Below, piece by piece: positions 28,700 through 37,146 of a stretch of 64,000 nucleotides of DNA. Origin of the DNA: Nannocystis pusilla (lineage in GTDB: Bacteria > Myxococcota_A > Polyangia > Nannocystales > Nannocystaceae); the NCBI RefSeq assembly GCF_026626665.1, contig NZ_JAPNKE010000002.1, positions 4,007,168 through 4,071,167 on the forward strand, written 5' to 3'. The notes below the pieces were generated by a model. That model made no database searches, was not told the DNA's origin, and worked only from the letters and a program-made list of their open reading frames with translations. The position numbers and the translations under genes were made by a program. Each line of letters begins with the position of its first letter. Within the stretch, counting starts at the first letter, position 1.

Positions 28700-31297
28700 A
28701 TGATCGGACCCCCGGAGCCTGGCGTGCGCAGCGGCTCGCGCCGAACCTCGCCTGCCGGGCCGCGGGCCGGCTGCTCGTGCGAGCTCCTGATCTCCCTGTG
28801 CGCCGCCGAGTCCGTCCAGGGCGTCCTGGCCGCGCACGGGCTCGACGTCGGCCGTCTGCGCGCCGTCGTCGACGAGCTGCACGCCGAGGTCGAGACCGAG
28901 CCGGCCGACTGGCGCCTGCGGATCACCCAGCGCGGCGGCCGCGCGGCCGACCCCGACCTCGATCTCCTGCTCGCCCTCGTCCGCTCCGCCGACTCGCACG
29001 CCTACCAGCTGCTCGAGCGGGCCGGCGCCGCCTGCGGCGCTCTGCGCAAGCTCCTCATCGACCGCCTGCGCGCGCTCGAGGCCGCCGCGCTCAACGAGAC
29101 AGGTCCTTCGCGCCATGTTCCATCGGCCATGTCCGCCGAGACATCCAGCCCGCGCCGCCCGGTCGTCCAGCGCATGTCCACCGCGCGGGCCGGCGAGCGC
29201 CCGGTGCGGCGCTCGCTCGCCGACGGCCGCGTCGCCGACCCGTCCGCGCGCCCCGCTCCCGCCCGCGCCGACGCCCCGACCTGGGCCGACGGCGCCCCGC
29301 GTCCGACCCGCGGCGGCACTCGCACCTGGTCCGAAGACCAGGCGCGGGTCCGCCTCGATCCGGCCCGTCCGACCGACGTCCGCACCTGGCCCGAAGACCA
29401 TCCGGCCCGGCAGCGCCTCGACGCCGCCCGCCCCGCCGGCGACAACGCCCAGGGCGCCCGCACCTGGCCCGAAGACCAGCCCGGGGTCCGCCGGCCCACC
29501 CGCGAGCAGCCGCGCCTGCTGACCCGCCCCGAGCCCCGCCCCACGCGCGCCCCGGCCCTGTCCCCGCGGACAGGTGCGAACCCGCAGGTCGCCGCCGCGG
29601 TCGAGCCCGAGCCGCGCCCGGCCCCGGCGCCGCAGCCCGAGGTCCGCAGCCATCGCCTGGCCCCGATCGACCCCGCCGCCCTGCCGCCGCTGCACGGCCG
29701 CGAGGGCAAGCTGGCGCGCCTGGCCGACGCCGTCCTGCGCCGCTCGCCGCGCCCGCCGCTGCTCGTCGGTCCGGCCGGCAGCGGCCGCACTCTGGTCGCC
29801 AAGCACCTCGCCGGCCTGCTGCACCAGCCCGTCTTCTACCTGTCCGCGACCCGCTACGAGGACGAGGACGGCCTGCGCGCCGACCTCGCCGCGGTCGCCA
29901 AGCAGGGCGGCGTCGCCATCCTCGACGACCTCGACCGCCTCGGCGGCGACGGCCCGCCGGCGCTGCTCGGCGCCCTCGCCAAGGCCTGGTCTTCGGGACA
30001 GCCGCCGATCGTCGCAGTCGCCTCGCCCGACGGCCAGGCCCGCCTCGGCGCCTGGGCGCCCGGCCTCACCGCCGCGCTCGACCTCGTCACCCTCCAGCCG
30101 CTCGAGGGCGACGACCTGCGCGCCGCGGTGGCCGCCGCCGCGCCCGCGGTGCTGGCCCAACACGGCCTGTCTCTCGGGTCAGGCAGCCGCCTGGCCGAGC
30201 TGGTGCGCCTGGCCGACCGCTTCCTCGCCGGCCTGGCCCAGCCCGGCCGCAGCCTCGACCTGCTCGACCTCGCCTGCGCCCGCACCGCCCGCGAGGGCCG
30301 CGGCGCCGTCCAGCGCGACACCTGGATCGACATCGTCTGCGAGCGCAGCGGCGTCCCGCGCGAGCGCCTCGAGGGCCAGGGCCACCAGGACATGCTCGAG
30401 CTCGAGGCCGAGCTCGCGCGCAAGGTCGTCGGCCACGAGCACGCGCTGTCGGCCATCGCCCAGCTGATCCGCAGGAACCGCGCCGGCTTCGGCTCGCAGC
30501 GGCCGATCGCCACCGTCCTTTTGCTCGGCCCCAGCGGCGTCGGCAAGACCGAGATCGCCAAGGCCCTGTGCGGGGCCCTGTTCGACCGCCCCGACGCGTT
30601 CGTGCGCCTCGACATGAGCGAGTACGCCGAGGCCCACGCGGTCGCGCGGATCGTCGGCGCCCCGCCCGGCTACGTCGGCCACGAGCAGGGCGGCGCGCTG
30701 ACCGACCCCCTGCTCAAGCAGCCGCACTGCGTCGTTCTGCTCGACGAGATCGAGAAGGCCCACCGCGACGTCCACCAGCTCCTGCTGCAGGTGTTCGACG
30801 AGGGCCGGCTGACCGACGGCCGCGGGCGCACGATCGACTTCCGCCACGCCGCGATCATCATGACCTCGAACCTCGGCGCCACCTGCCTCGACGCCACCGG
30901 CGACGCCCGGCTCGACGAGGCCCGCGTGCTCGAGGCCGCCCGCGCCGCCTTCCCGGTCGAGCTGTGGAACCGCATCGAGGCCCCGCTGGTGCTCCACCCG
31001 CTCGGCGAGGCCCAGCTGGCCCGCATCTGCGCCCGCCTGGTCCGCGCCTCGTCCGACCGCCTGCTGCGCGAGCGCGGCATCCGCTACCGCCTCACCGAGG
31101 CCGCCACCCGCCACGTCGTCGGCCTGTGCGGAAAGGACATGTCCCTTGGGGCACGTCCCTTGCGACATGTCCTTACGCGCAGCGTCGAGGCGCTGCTCGC
31201 CGACGCCATCCTGCGCGGCCAGATCCGCGCCGGCATGCAGGTCGAGGTCGATCTCGATCCCGCCGGCGCGCTCGTCCTCATGGCCTCGCGCGGCTGA
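28700..31297 (+). CDS. Clp/Hsp100-type AAA+ protein with degenerate first ATPase
   Basis: An 865-residue protein. Residues ~30-135 resemble the Clp N-domain (CELLISLCAAESV..., two repeats). A ~190-residue Pro/Arg-rich linker carries RTW(S/P)ED repeats. AAA1 has GPAGSGRT, where the Walker A lysine is Arg, and Walker B ILDDLDRL. AAA2 is intact: GPSGVGKTE, VVLLDEIEKAH, then MTSNLGA and the ClpB-type GARPLR. No frameshift. Hairpin repeats are translated in the linker (29100-29148; 29557-29574), and a three-unit array (31138-31172) encodes the GARPLR segment. There is no obvious IGL/F loop for ClpP, so disaggregase or secretion-type (ClpV-like) use is possible. Confidence 0.82.
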   Translation: MIGPPEPGVRSGSRRTSPAGPRAGCSCELLISLCAAESVQGVLAAHGLDVGRLRAVVDELHAEVETEPADWRLRITQRGGRAADPDLDLLLALVRSADSHAYQLLERAGAACGALRKLLIDRLRALEAAALNETGPSRHVPSAMSAETSSPRRPVVQRMSTARAGERPVRRSLADGRVADPSARPAPARADAPTWADGAPRPTRGGTRTWSEDQARVRLDPARPTDVRTWPEDHPARQRLDAARPAGDNAQGARTWPEDQPGVRRPTREQPRLLTRPEPRPTRAPALSPRTGANPQVAAAVEPEPRPAPAPQPEVRSHRLAPIDPAALPPLHGREGKLARLADAVLRRSPRPPLLVGPAGSGRTLVAKHLAGLLHQPVFYLSATRYEDEDGLRADLAAVAKQGGVAILDDLDRLGGDGPPALLGALAKAWSSGQPPIVAVASPDGQARLGAWAPGLTAALDLVTLQPLEGDDLRAAVAAAAPAVLAQHGLSLGSGSRLAELVRLADRFLAGLAQPGRSLDLLDLACARTAREGRGAVQRDTWIDIVCERSGVPRERLEGQGHQDMLELEAELARKVVGHEHALSAIAQLIRRNRAGFGSQRPIATVLLLGPSGVGKTEIAKALCGALFDRPDAFVRLDMSEYAEAHAVARIVGAPPGYVGHEQGGALTDPLLKQPHCVVLLDEIEKAHRDVHQLLLQVFDEGRLTDGRGRTIDFRHAAIIMTSNLGATCLDATGDARLDEARVLEAARAAFPVELWNRIEAPLVLHPLGEAQLARICARLVRASSDRLLRERGIRYRLTEAATRHVVGLCGKDMSLGARPLRHVLTRSVEALLADAILRGQIRAGMQVEVDLDPAGALVLMASRG
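29100..29148. repeat. In-frame 14-bp array in Clp linker
   Basis: CAGG 29100, CATG 29114, CATG 29128 and CATC 29142 are in exact 14-bp phase, translated as T-G-P-S-R-H-V-P-S-A-M-S-A-E-T. Related hairpins of the form CCTGGTC-CGAA-GACCAGG recur at about 29325, 29384 and 29461, giving the RTWPED peptide repeats. Confidence 0.85.
31138..31172. repeat. In-frame 14-bp array in conserved Clp motif
   Basis: CATG 31138, CACG 31152 and CATG 31166, 14 bp apart, encode K-D-M-S-L-G-A-R-P-L-R-H-V-L. The middle of this is the conserved G-A-R-P-L-R motif of Clp D2 small domains, so repeat and function coincide. Confidence 0.85.
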
Positions 31298-31412
31298 GCG
31301 CGCCCGGCCTGCAGCCCCCACCCGCGGCGCCGCCTGCGGCCCGCGAGCGAGCGTCCGCAGCGCCGGCGCGGGCCTCGTCGGCGGCGCCGCTCGCGTGCTA
31401 CCGTGCGGCGCG

Positions 31413-31790
31413 GTGTCGTCCGCGCTCATCATCGAGGCCGACCCGCGGCTGGCGATCCGACTGGCGACGATCCTCGCCGCCCGCTCGTTGCCGGCGGCCG
31501 TGCTCGCCGATCCGGACCGGGCCCTCGCGCGCGTGCGGGCCGAGCCGCCGGCGCTGGTGCTGCTGCGCGTCGAGCTGCCGGGCACCTCCGGCTTCGCGGT
31601 GTGCAACCGCCTGCGACGCGACGACGACACGCGGGCGATCCCCCTGATTCTCTACGCCAGCGACGTGGCGCCCGAAGTGTTCGACGGTCACAGCAAGCTG
31701 CGGACCCGCGCCAGCGCCTACTTGCACGTGCCCTTCGACCCCGCCCGCGTCCTGGCCGCCGTGGCCGCTTGCCTGCCCGCGAGCGCGTGA
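31413..31790 (+). CDS. Stand-alone pseudo-receiver domain
   Basis: A 125-residue response-regulator-like domain (SSALIIEADPRLAIRLATIL...). The phosphoacceptor position is Arg rather than Asp (LVLLRVELPGTSGF), so it is probably not phosphorylated. The acidic pair at the N-terminus is partly kept (IEAD), but the usual C-terminal Lys-Pro is replaced (ASAYLHVPFD). It is closely similar to the N-terminal domain of the next gene (NRLRRDDDTRAIPLILYASDV / NRLRRHEDTKRIPLIMYSS), indicating duplication. The GTG start at 31413 gives a start equivalent to that domain. Confidence 0.82.
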   Translation: MSSALIIEADPRLAIRLATILAARSLPAAVLADPDRALARVRAEPPALVLLRVELPGTSGFAVCNRLRRDDDTRAIPLILYASDVAPEVFDGHSKLRTRASAYLHVPFDPARVLAAVAACLPASA

Positions 31791-31947
31791 ACGCGGCGCG
31801 TCGGCGCTCGCGGTGACCGCGCGACGAGGCCGCGGAGAGCCTCCGCGCGGACCCCCGCGACGCCCCGCAAAACTTCGTTACGCGGGCAGCCAGCCGCCGG
31901 CCCGTCGCCCCTGGTGGAAGCGAGCAAGGCCGGATATTTTGGCCCAC

Positions 31948-33696
31948 GTGCACTCAGCGCTGATCATCGACGCGGACGGCAAGACCCCGGCAACCCTGAA
32001 GAACATCCTGGCCCCCTACGGCTTCGAGTTCACCATCACCGAGAACGGGCCCGAGGCTGTCAACGTCGCGCGTCAGGCGGCGCCGGACATCATCTTTTTG
32101 CGCGCCGAGCTGCCGCTCACGTCCGGCTTCTCGGTGTGCAACCGCCTGCGGCGGCACGAGGACACCAAGCGGATCCCGCTCATCATGTACTCCTCGAACG
32201 TCAGCGACGACGTGTTCGAGCAGCACCGCAACCTCAAGACCCACGCCGACGACTACCTGCGCCTGCCGCTCGACGAGTCGCGCCTGGTCGCCGCCATCCG
32301 CCCCGTCCTGCCGATCGGCGAGGCCAAGCCCGACAACGCCCCGGCGGGGGCCGGCGCGCCCCAACCCGCCAAGCCGGCCCGCGCCGGCCGGTCGAAAGAG
32401 CGCCTCGAGGTCGAGCTGCGCGACGCGCCCGCGCGCACCGGCGAAAACCGCCAGGCCTTCGAGCAGGAGTTCCAGGACGGCTTCAACGCGCTCCAGGACG
32501 AGCCCTCGTCGGCCATCCCGCGCGAGGGCTCCGGCGCCGTGCCGCCGCCCGACGGCGAGATGTCCGACGCCTCCATGGCCGTCGGCGGCTTCAAGGCCCA
32601 GCGCGAGGTGTTGCAGCTGAAGAGCCAGCTCAACGCGCGCAGCCGCGAGATCCTCACGCTCAAGGACGAGCTCGCGTCGCGCGAGCGCAACATCGTCGAC
32701 GCCAAGAAGCTCCAGCGCGAGCTGCAGGCGCAGATCGGCGAGCTCGAGAACCAGGTCCTCGCCGCCCAGGAGCAGATCCTGTCGTCGCGCGAGAACATCG
32801 AGGCCGCGGTGCGCGACAAGCAGACCGCGCTCAAGCGCGAGGAGGGCGTCAAGACCCGCCTCGAGGTCACGCAGAAGAAGCTCAAGGAGACCGAGACCGA
32901 GTTCGCGGCCTTCCGCGCCCAGACCGCCCAGGACCGCGACAAGGCCGCCATCGCCCTCGCCGAGGCCCAGCAGCGGCTCGAGATGCAGACCGGCATGCTC
33001 ACCGAGCTCGAGAACGAGCGCGAGCGCCTCACCGCCCAGCTCGTCGAGGCGAACGGTCAGGTCTCCAGCCTCGTCGACGGCTTCGAGGGCGCGCGCAAGA
33101 GCGTCACCGACCTCGAGTCGCAGCTCGAGAACCACCGCCAGGAGATGGAGCGCGCCCTCGCCGACGCCGAGACCGAGCGGGTCGCCTCCCTCGAGTCGCT
33201 CGCGCGCCAGCACCACGCCGAGCTCGACGAGCGCGAGGAGGACCACCGCGCCGCCGTCGCGCAGCTGCAGAACCAAATCAACGGTCTGCGCGATCAGGCC
33301 CAGCAGGAGCGCGAGCGCATGTCGCAGGCGCTGATGGAGACCGAGGAGAACGCCCGCCTGCAGGTCAGCCAGCTGACGCAGACGCTGGCCGCCACCGAGG
33401 AGGCGGCGCGGCGGGAGATCCAGCAGCTGCAACAGACGCTGGCGCAGGCCGAGGAGACCGCGCGCGGCGAGCTCGGCTCGCTGCAGGCGGCGCTGGCCGA
33501 GGCCCGCGCCCAGGCCGACGACGCCGCCGCCGACAACAACCGCCGGATCGCCGGCCTCGAGCACCAGGTCGACGAGCTCGGCGCCCAGCTCGACCGCGCC
33601 GAGACCCTGCTCGCCCGCCGCCGCGACGCCGCCCAGCGCGCCCAGCAGGCCCTCGCCGTCGGCCTCAAGCTGCTCGAGGACGACGACCAGACATGA
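31948..33696 (+). CDS. FrzS/AglZ-like pseudo-receiver coiled-coil protein
   Basis: A 582-residue cytoplasmic protein. Residues 1-125 form a receiver-like domain in which the phosphoacceptor Asp is replaced (IIFLRAELPLTSGF). A linker follows, then from about residue 210 an almost continuous coiled coil (VLQLKSQLNARSREILTLKDEL... to LLARRRDAAQRAQQALAVG). This is the architecture of the Myxococcus gliding proteins FrzS and AglZ, which localise to poles and interact with the MglA system; orthology is not proven. GTG 31948 aligns with the start of the preceding paralogous domain. The coiled coil ends at a direct-repeat/hairpin region before hflX. Confidence 0.78.
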   Translation: MHSALIIDADGKTPATLKNILAPYGFEFTITENGPEAVNVARQAAPDIIFLRAELPLTSGFSVCNRLRRHEDTKRIPLIMYSSNVSDDVFEQHRNLKTHADDYLRLPLDESRLVAAIRPVLPIGEAKPDNAPAGAGAPQPAKPARAGRSKERLEVELRDAPARTGENRQAFEQEFQDGFNALQDEPSSAIPREGSGAVPPPDGEMSDASMAVGGFKAQREVLQLKSQLNARSREILTLKDELASRERNIVDAKKLQRELQAQIGELENQVLAAQEQILSSRENIEAAVRDKQTALKREEGVKTRLEVTQKKLKETETEFAAFRAQTAQDRDKAAIALAEAQQRLEMQTGMLTELENERERLTAQLVEANGQVSSLVDGFEGARKSVTDLESQLENHRQEMERALADAETERVASLESLARQHHAELDEREEDHRAAVAQLQNQINGLRDQAQQERERMSQALMETEENARLQVSQLTQTLAATEEAARREIQQLQQTLAQAEETARGELGSLQAALAEARAQADDAAADNNRRIAGLEHQVDELGAQLDRAETLLARRRDAAQRAQQALAVGLKLLEDDDQT

Positions 33697-33806
33697 CCTG
33701 TCCTGAAGGACATGTCCGTGAGCACCGCCCTCCGTCTCGACCTGTCCTGCGGGCCATCTCCAGCGAATCACCGACCAGACATGACCTGTCCTGAAGGCCA
33801 TCTTCG
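33685..33806. repeat. Direct and hairpin repeats upstream of hflX
   Basis: A ~25-bp segment beginning GACCAGACATGACCTGTCC occurs at 33685 and again at 33773, 88 bp apart. Three CCTGTCC cores (33697, 33741, 33785) are each followed 14 bp later by CATG or CATC (33711, 33755, 33799). The first copy overlaps the stop of the coiled-coil gene, and the last precedes the hflX GTG; local duplication of the gene junction is likely. Confidence 0.85.
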
Positions 33807-33818
33807 AGGGATCACCGC

Positions 33819-35564
33819 GTGAGCGCCGACCGCCTCCACGGGGACACCGCCAACCTCAAGAGCAGCCAGTCGCGCGCGCTGCAGCGCCTCGGCGAGCGCC
33901 GCGTGCCCGCCGATCGCGTCGTCTCGGCCGCGCTCGCCCGCGACCTGCTCGACCTCTCGCACCAGCTCGGGCGCCAGCTCGGCCTCTTCATCGACCGCCG
34001 CGGTCAGGTCGAGGCGGTCATCCTCGGCGACGCGCACAGCCTCAGCCTGCCGGAGTTCGCCCGCGTCCGCGGCGCGCTCGGCCGCCTCCGCGGCATCCGC
34101 CTGATCGTCACCCACCTGGTGCCCGACCCGCTCACGCGCGAGGAGCTGGCCGACCTCGCCAAGCTGCGCCTCGACCTCGTCGCCGCCGTCCACCGCGGCC
34201 CCGCGGGCATCCAGCTCGACCTCGCCAGCCTCACCCCGGCCCCGCCCCGCGCCGCCGAGGTGTTCACGATCCGCACCTGGCCCCGGGTACCTGTCTCGAC
34301 GCTCAGCCCCGACCTGTCGACGCGCCCGGACGAGCAGACCCCGCCCCCGCCCGGCGCGCCCGACCTCCCGGTCGACTTCACCGGCTTCATCCGCGAGCTC
34401 GAGGCTCGGCTCGTCGCCGCCACCACCGACGCGCGGGCCGAGGCGCGCGGCACCAAGGCCACCGCGCTGGTGGTCCACGGCGGCGGCCCCGAGGTCGCGG
34501 CGCGGATCTCCGAGCTGCGCGAGCTGTGCCGCACCGCCGGCATCCAGCTGATGGACCTCGTGACCCAGCGGCGCCCGCAGCCCGACCCGCGCACTTTCTT
34601 CGGCCAGGGCAAGCTGCGCGAGGTCATCGTCCGCGCGCTCGAGCAGGACTGCGAGCTGCTGATCTGCGACCCCGACCTCACCCCCTCGCAGGCGCACGCG
34701 ATCGCCGAGGAGACCGAGCTCAAGGTCATCGACCGCACCACGCTCATCCTCGACATCTTCGCCCAGCACGCCCGCAGCGCCGACGGCAAGCTGCAGGTCG
34801 AGCTGGCCCAGCTGCGCTACATGCTGCCGCGCATGGTCGGCAAGGGCACCGCGATGTCGCGGCTGGCCGGCGGCATCGGCGGGCGCGGCCCCGGCGAGAC
34901 CAAGCTCGAGATCGATCGCCGCCGCGCCAAGGAGCGCATTGGCGCCCTCACCCGCCGCCTCGACGAGCTGCGCCAGCGTCGCGACCAGCGCCGCGCCCTC
35001 CGCCGCAGCACCAACGTGCCGGTGGTCGCGATCGTCGGCTACACCAACGCCGGCAAGTCGAGCCTGCTCAACACCGTGACCCAGAGCGAGGTCCTGGCCG
35101 AGAACAAGCTGTTCGCCACCCTCGACCCCACGGTCCGGCGGATCCGCTTCCCCGAGGACCGCGAGGTCGTCCTGCTCGACACCGTCGGCTTCATCCGCGA
35201 CCTCCCGCCCGCGCTGCTGCAGGCGTTCAGCGCCACCCTCGAGGAGGTCGCCGACGCCGACCTGCTGCTGCTCGTGGTCGACGCCAGCGACCCCGATCGC
35301 GACCAGCAGCGCAGCGCCGTCGAGGCGATCCTCGGCGGCCTCGGCGCCGGCAAGGTCCCGCGCCTGCTCGTCTTCAACAAGTGCGACCTCCTCGACGCCG
35401 AGGAGCTGGCGGTGCGCCGCGCCGAGGCCGGCCCCGACACCTTCTTCATCACCGCGCTCGACCGCCGCAGCACCTTCCCCTTGATGCAGGCGATCGAAAA
35501 TCACCTGTGGGAGCGCGGCATGATCGAGCGGTCCCCCTCGTTCCCGGGCGACGACGAGTCGTGA
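33819..35564 (+). CDS. hflX: GTPase HflX
   Basis: A 581-residue ribosome-associated GTPase. The N-terminal HflX domain is long (about 370 residues, with KSSQSRALQRLGERRVPADRVVS at the start, as in the extended bacterial form). The linker (RMVGKGTAMSRLAGGIGGRGPGETKLEIDRRR) is diagnostic. G-domain motifs are G1 GYTNAGKSS, G3 DTVGFI, G4 NKCD. A Pro-rich insert around residues 150-185 contains CCTGTC-family sequence (RTWPRVPVSTLSPDLSTRP). GTG start 33819. No hfq neighbour; uppP follows after a tandem-repeat spacer. Confidence 0.95.
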   Translation: MSADRLHGDTANLKSSQSRALQRLGERRVPADRVVSAALARDLLDLSHQLGRQLGLFIDRRGQVEAVILGDAHSLSLPEFARVRGALGRLRGIRLIVTHLVPDPLTREELADLAKLRLDLVAAVHRGPAGIQLDLASLTPAPPRAAEVFTIRTWPRVPVSTLSPDLSTRPDEQTPPPPGAPDLPVDFTGFIRELEARLVAATTDARAEARGTKATALVVHGGGPEVAARISELRELCRTAGIQLMDLVTQRRPQPDPRTFFGQGKLREVIVRALEQDCELLICDPDLTPSQAHAIAEETELKVIDRTTLILDIFAQHARSADGKLQVELAQLRYMLPRMVGKGTAMSRLAGGIGGRGPGETKLEIDRRRAKERIGALTRRLDELRQRRDQRRALRRSTNVPVVAIVGYTNAGKSSLLNTVTQSEVLAENKLFATLDPTVRRIRFPEDREVVLLDTVGFIRDLPPALLQAFSATLEEVADADLLLLVVDASDPDRDQQRSAVEAILGGLGAGKVPRLLVFNKCDLLDAEELAVRRAEAGPDTFFITALDRRSTFPLMQAIENHLWERGMIERSPSFPGDDES

Positions 35565-35830
35565 CGCGCGCAGCCTGCCGCGAGCCCGGCGCCGGCCAGC
35601 GCTCTCCTGAACCTCGCAAGTCGCAACCGGTCATCGTGACCCGCGCCGTGCGTAGCGAACCCGGCACCGACCGGCTTTCGCCTGCCATCTCGCAAGTTGC
35701 GACGTGTCGTCGTGATCCGCGACGCGCCGCGCGTCCTGGCCGGCCAGCGTCCCCCGCTCTTTGCGCCTCGCAAGCCGCAACGGTTCGTCGTGACCCGCTC
35801 CGTGCATCGCGCGAACCGCAGCCGGCCCAG
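35560..35830. repeat. Tandem ~75-bp repeats between hflX and uppP
   Basis: Three and a half imperfect units start with CGTGAC/T at 35560, 35635, 35711 and 35789 (75, 76 and 78 bp). Conserved parts are CTCGCAAGTCGCAAC and CGTCGTGACCCGC. The first unit begins at the hflX stop codon. The 320-bp gap holds no gene. Confidence 0.85.
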
Positions 35831-35883
35831 CGGAATGCCGGGGCGCAGCGCGACGTAACCGCCTCGATCGCCGCCTGATCGCC

Positions 35884-37005
35884 ATGTCCGCCCCCGACCT
35901 CAGCCTCGGCCTCGCCGCCCTCCTCGGCGCCCTCCAGGGCGTCGCCGAGTTCCTGCCGATCTCCTCGTCCGGCCACCTCGCCCTGGCCGAGCGCGTCGCC
36001 GGCCTCCAAGCCGGCGCAGGCGGCCACTCCTTCAACATCGTCGTCCACGCCGGCACCCTGCTGGCCGTCCTCATCCACTACCGCGACGACCTGCTGACGA
36101 TCGCCCGCGGCGTGCTGCGTCCGGGACATGCTTAAAAGACATGCCCGTTACGCCAGGTGCGACCGGACATGCCCTTCCAGACAGCCTCGAAGCACGCTCC
36201 GCCCGCCCGGCGGAGCAGGCCCTTCCAGACGCCGCCGCGCGTGGGACGACAGGCCGCGCCGGGCATGTCCCTTCGGACAGCTTACTCGCCGGCGCGGACA
36301 ACCCGCTGCCCGCCGCGCGCGGCGACCGACCCGGCCGGACATGTCCCCGCGGACAGCCCCATCGCCAGGGGCGTGACCGACCCGACAGGGCATGTCCCTG
36401 CGGACAGCCACGGCCGCGCCGCCTCGGGCAGCTCGCCCACCGACGCGCGCGCCCTGCTCTTCGCCCTCGTGCTCGGCACCTTGCCGCTGGCGGCCGCCCT
36501 GGCGCCGCCGGTCGAGGGCCTCGTCATCGCCACCGAGCACTACCCCAAGGCCATCGGCGTCTGCTTCCTCGTCACCGCGGCCATGCTCGGCTTCGCCGAG
36601 TGGCGCGCGCGGCGACAGCACCGGCCGCAGGAGGTGCCGCGGCCGCTGCAGGCGCTGCTGATCGGCCTCGCCCAGCTCGTCGCCATCCTGCCCGGCATCT
36701 CGCGCAGCGGCTCCACCATCGCCGCGGCCATGGCCCTCGGCCTCGGCCGCCTGCCGGCGGCCCGCTTCTCCTTCCTGCTGGCGATCCCGGCCATCCTCGG
36801 CGCCTCGCTCAAGGAGGCCATCGGCCTGATGAAGCACGGCATGCCCGCCGCCGATCCGCTGGCCTTCATCATCGGCTTCCTCGTCAGCTTCGTCGTCGGC
36901 GTCGCCACCCTGCGCGTCCTGCTGGTCCTGCTGGTCCGCGTCGGCGTCCTGCCCTTCGTGCCCTACCTGGTCGTCCTCGGCCTGGCCGTCCTCGTGCTCG
37001 GCTGA
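35884..37005 (+). CDS. uppP: Undecaprenyl-diphosphatase UppP with ~300-bp repeat insert
   Basis: Membrane phosphatase recycling undecaprenyl pyrophosphate for cell-wall synthesis. The N-terminal part (35884-36120) has GALQGVAEFLPISSSGHLALAE and AGTLLAVLIHYRDDL. The C-terminal part (from ~36430) has ALLIGLAQLVAILPGISRSGSTIAAAMALG, and the two are in the same frame. Between them, in the loop after the second conserved block, lies a hairpin-repeat insert with an in-frame TAA at 36133. With one base restored near 36131-36139 and one compensating change between 36290 and 36335, the insert reads as repeated G-H-(A/V)-(P/L)-x-D-S units with no stop. It may therefore be translated as an extra loop of about 100 residues. 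As given, the gene is interrupted. Confidence 0.85.
36127..36411. repeat. Hairpin-repeat insert inside uppP
   Basis: Cores at 36127, 36140 (13 bp, the only off-phase step, beside the stop codon), 36154, 36168, 36182; 36250, 36264, 36278; 36340, 36354; 36391, 36405. Four blocks have the form RCATG(T/C)CC-N4-(G/A)GACAGC, with CATG and CAGC 14 bp apart. The repeats are separated by Pro/Ala/Arg-coding spacer. Confidence 0.9.
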
Positions 37006-37070
37006 GCGCACACGCGGCCTCGCCCCGGCGTGCAGGCGCCGCCGCTGCGAGACCTTCGAGCCGAAACCGT

Positions 37071-37146
37071 GATGTCCGCGAAGACATGTCCTGATGCGCA
37101 TGCCCCGAGGACATGCGCTTCAGAGCATGCCCCTTCGACCATGCTT
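37071..37146. repeat. Six-unit CATG array between uppP and queA
   Basis: Cores at 37071 (GATG), 37085, 37099, 37112 (13-bp step), 37126 and 37140. It fills the gap between convergent uppP and queA and touches the queA stop codon. Confidence 0.9.

Noticed and set aside
36127..36411. Insertion sequence in uppP
   Set aside because: No transposase, terminal inverted repeats or target duplication; the insert is wholly made of the dispersed hairpins and spacers.
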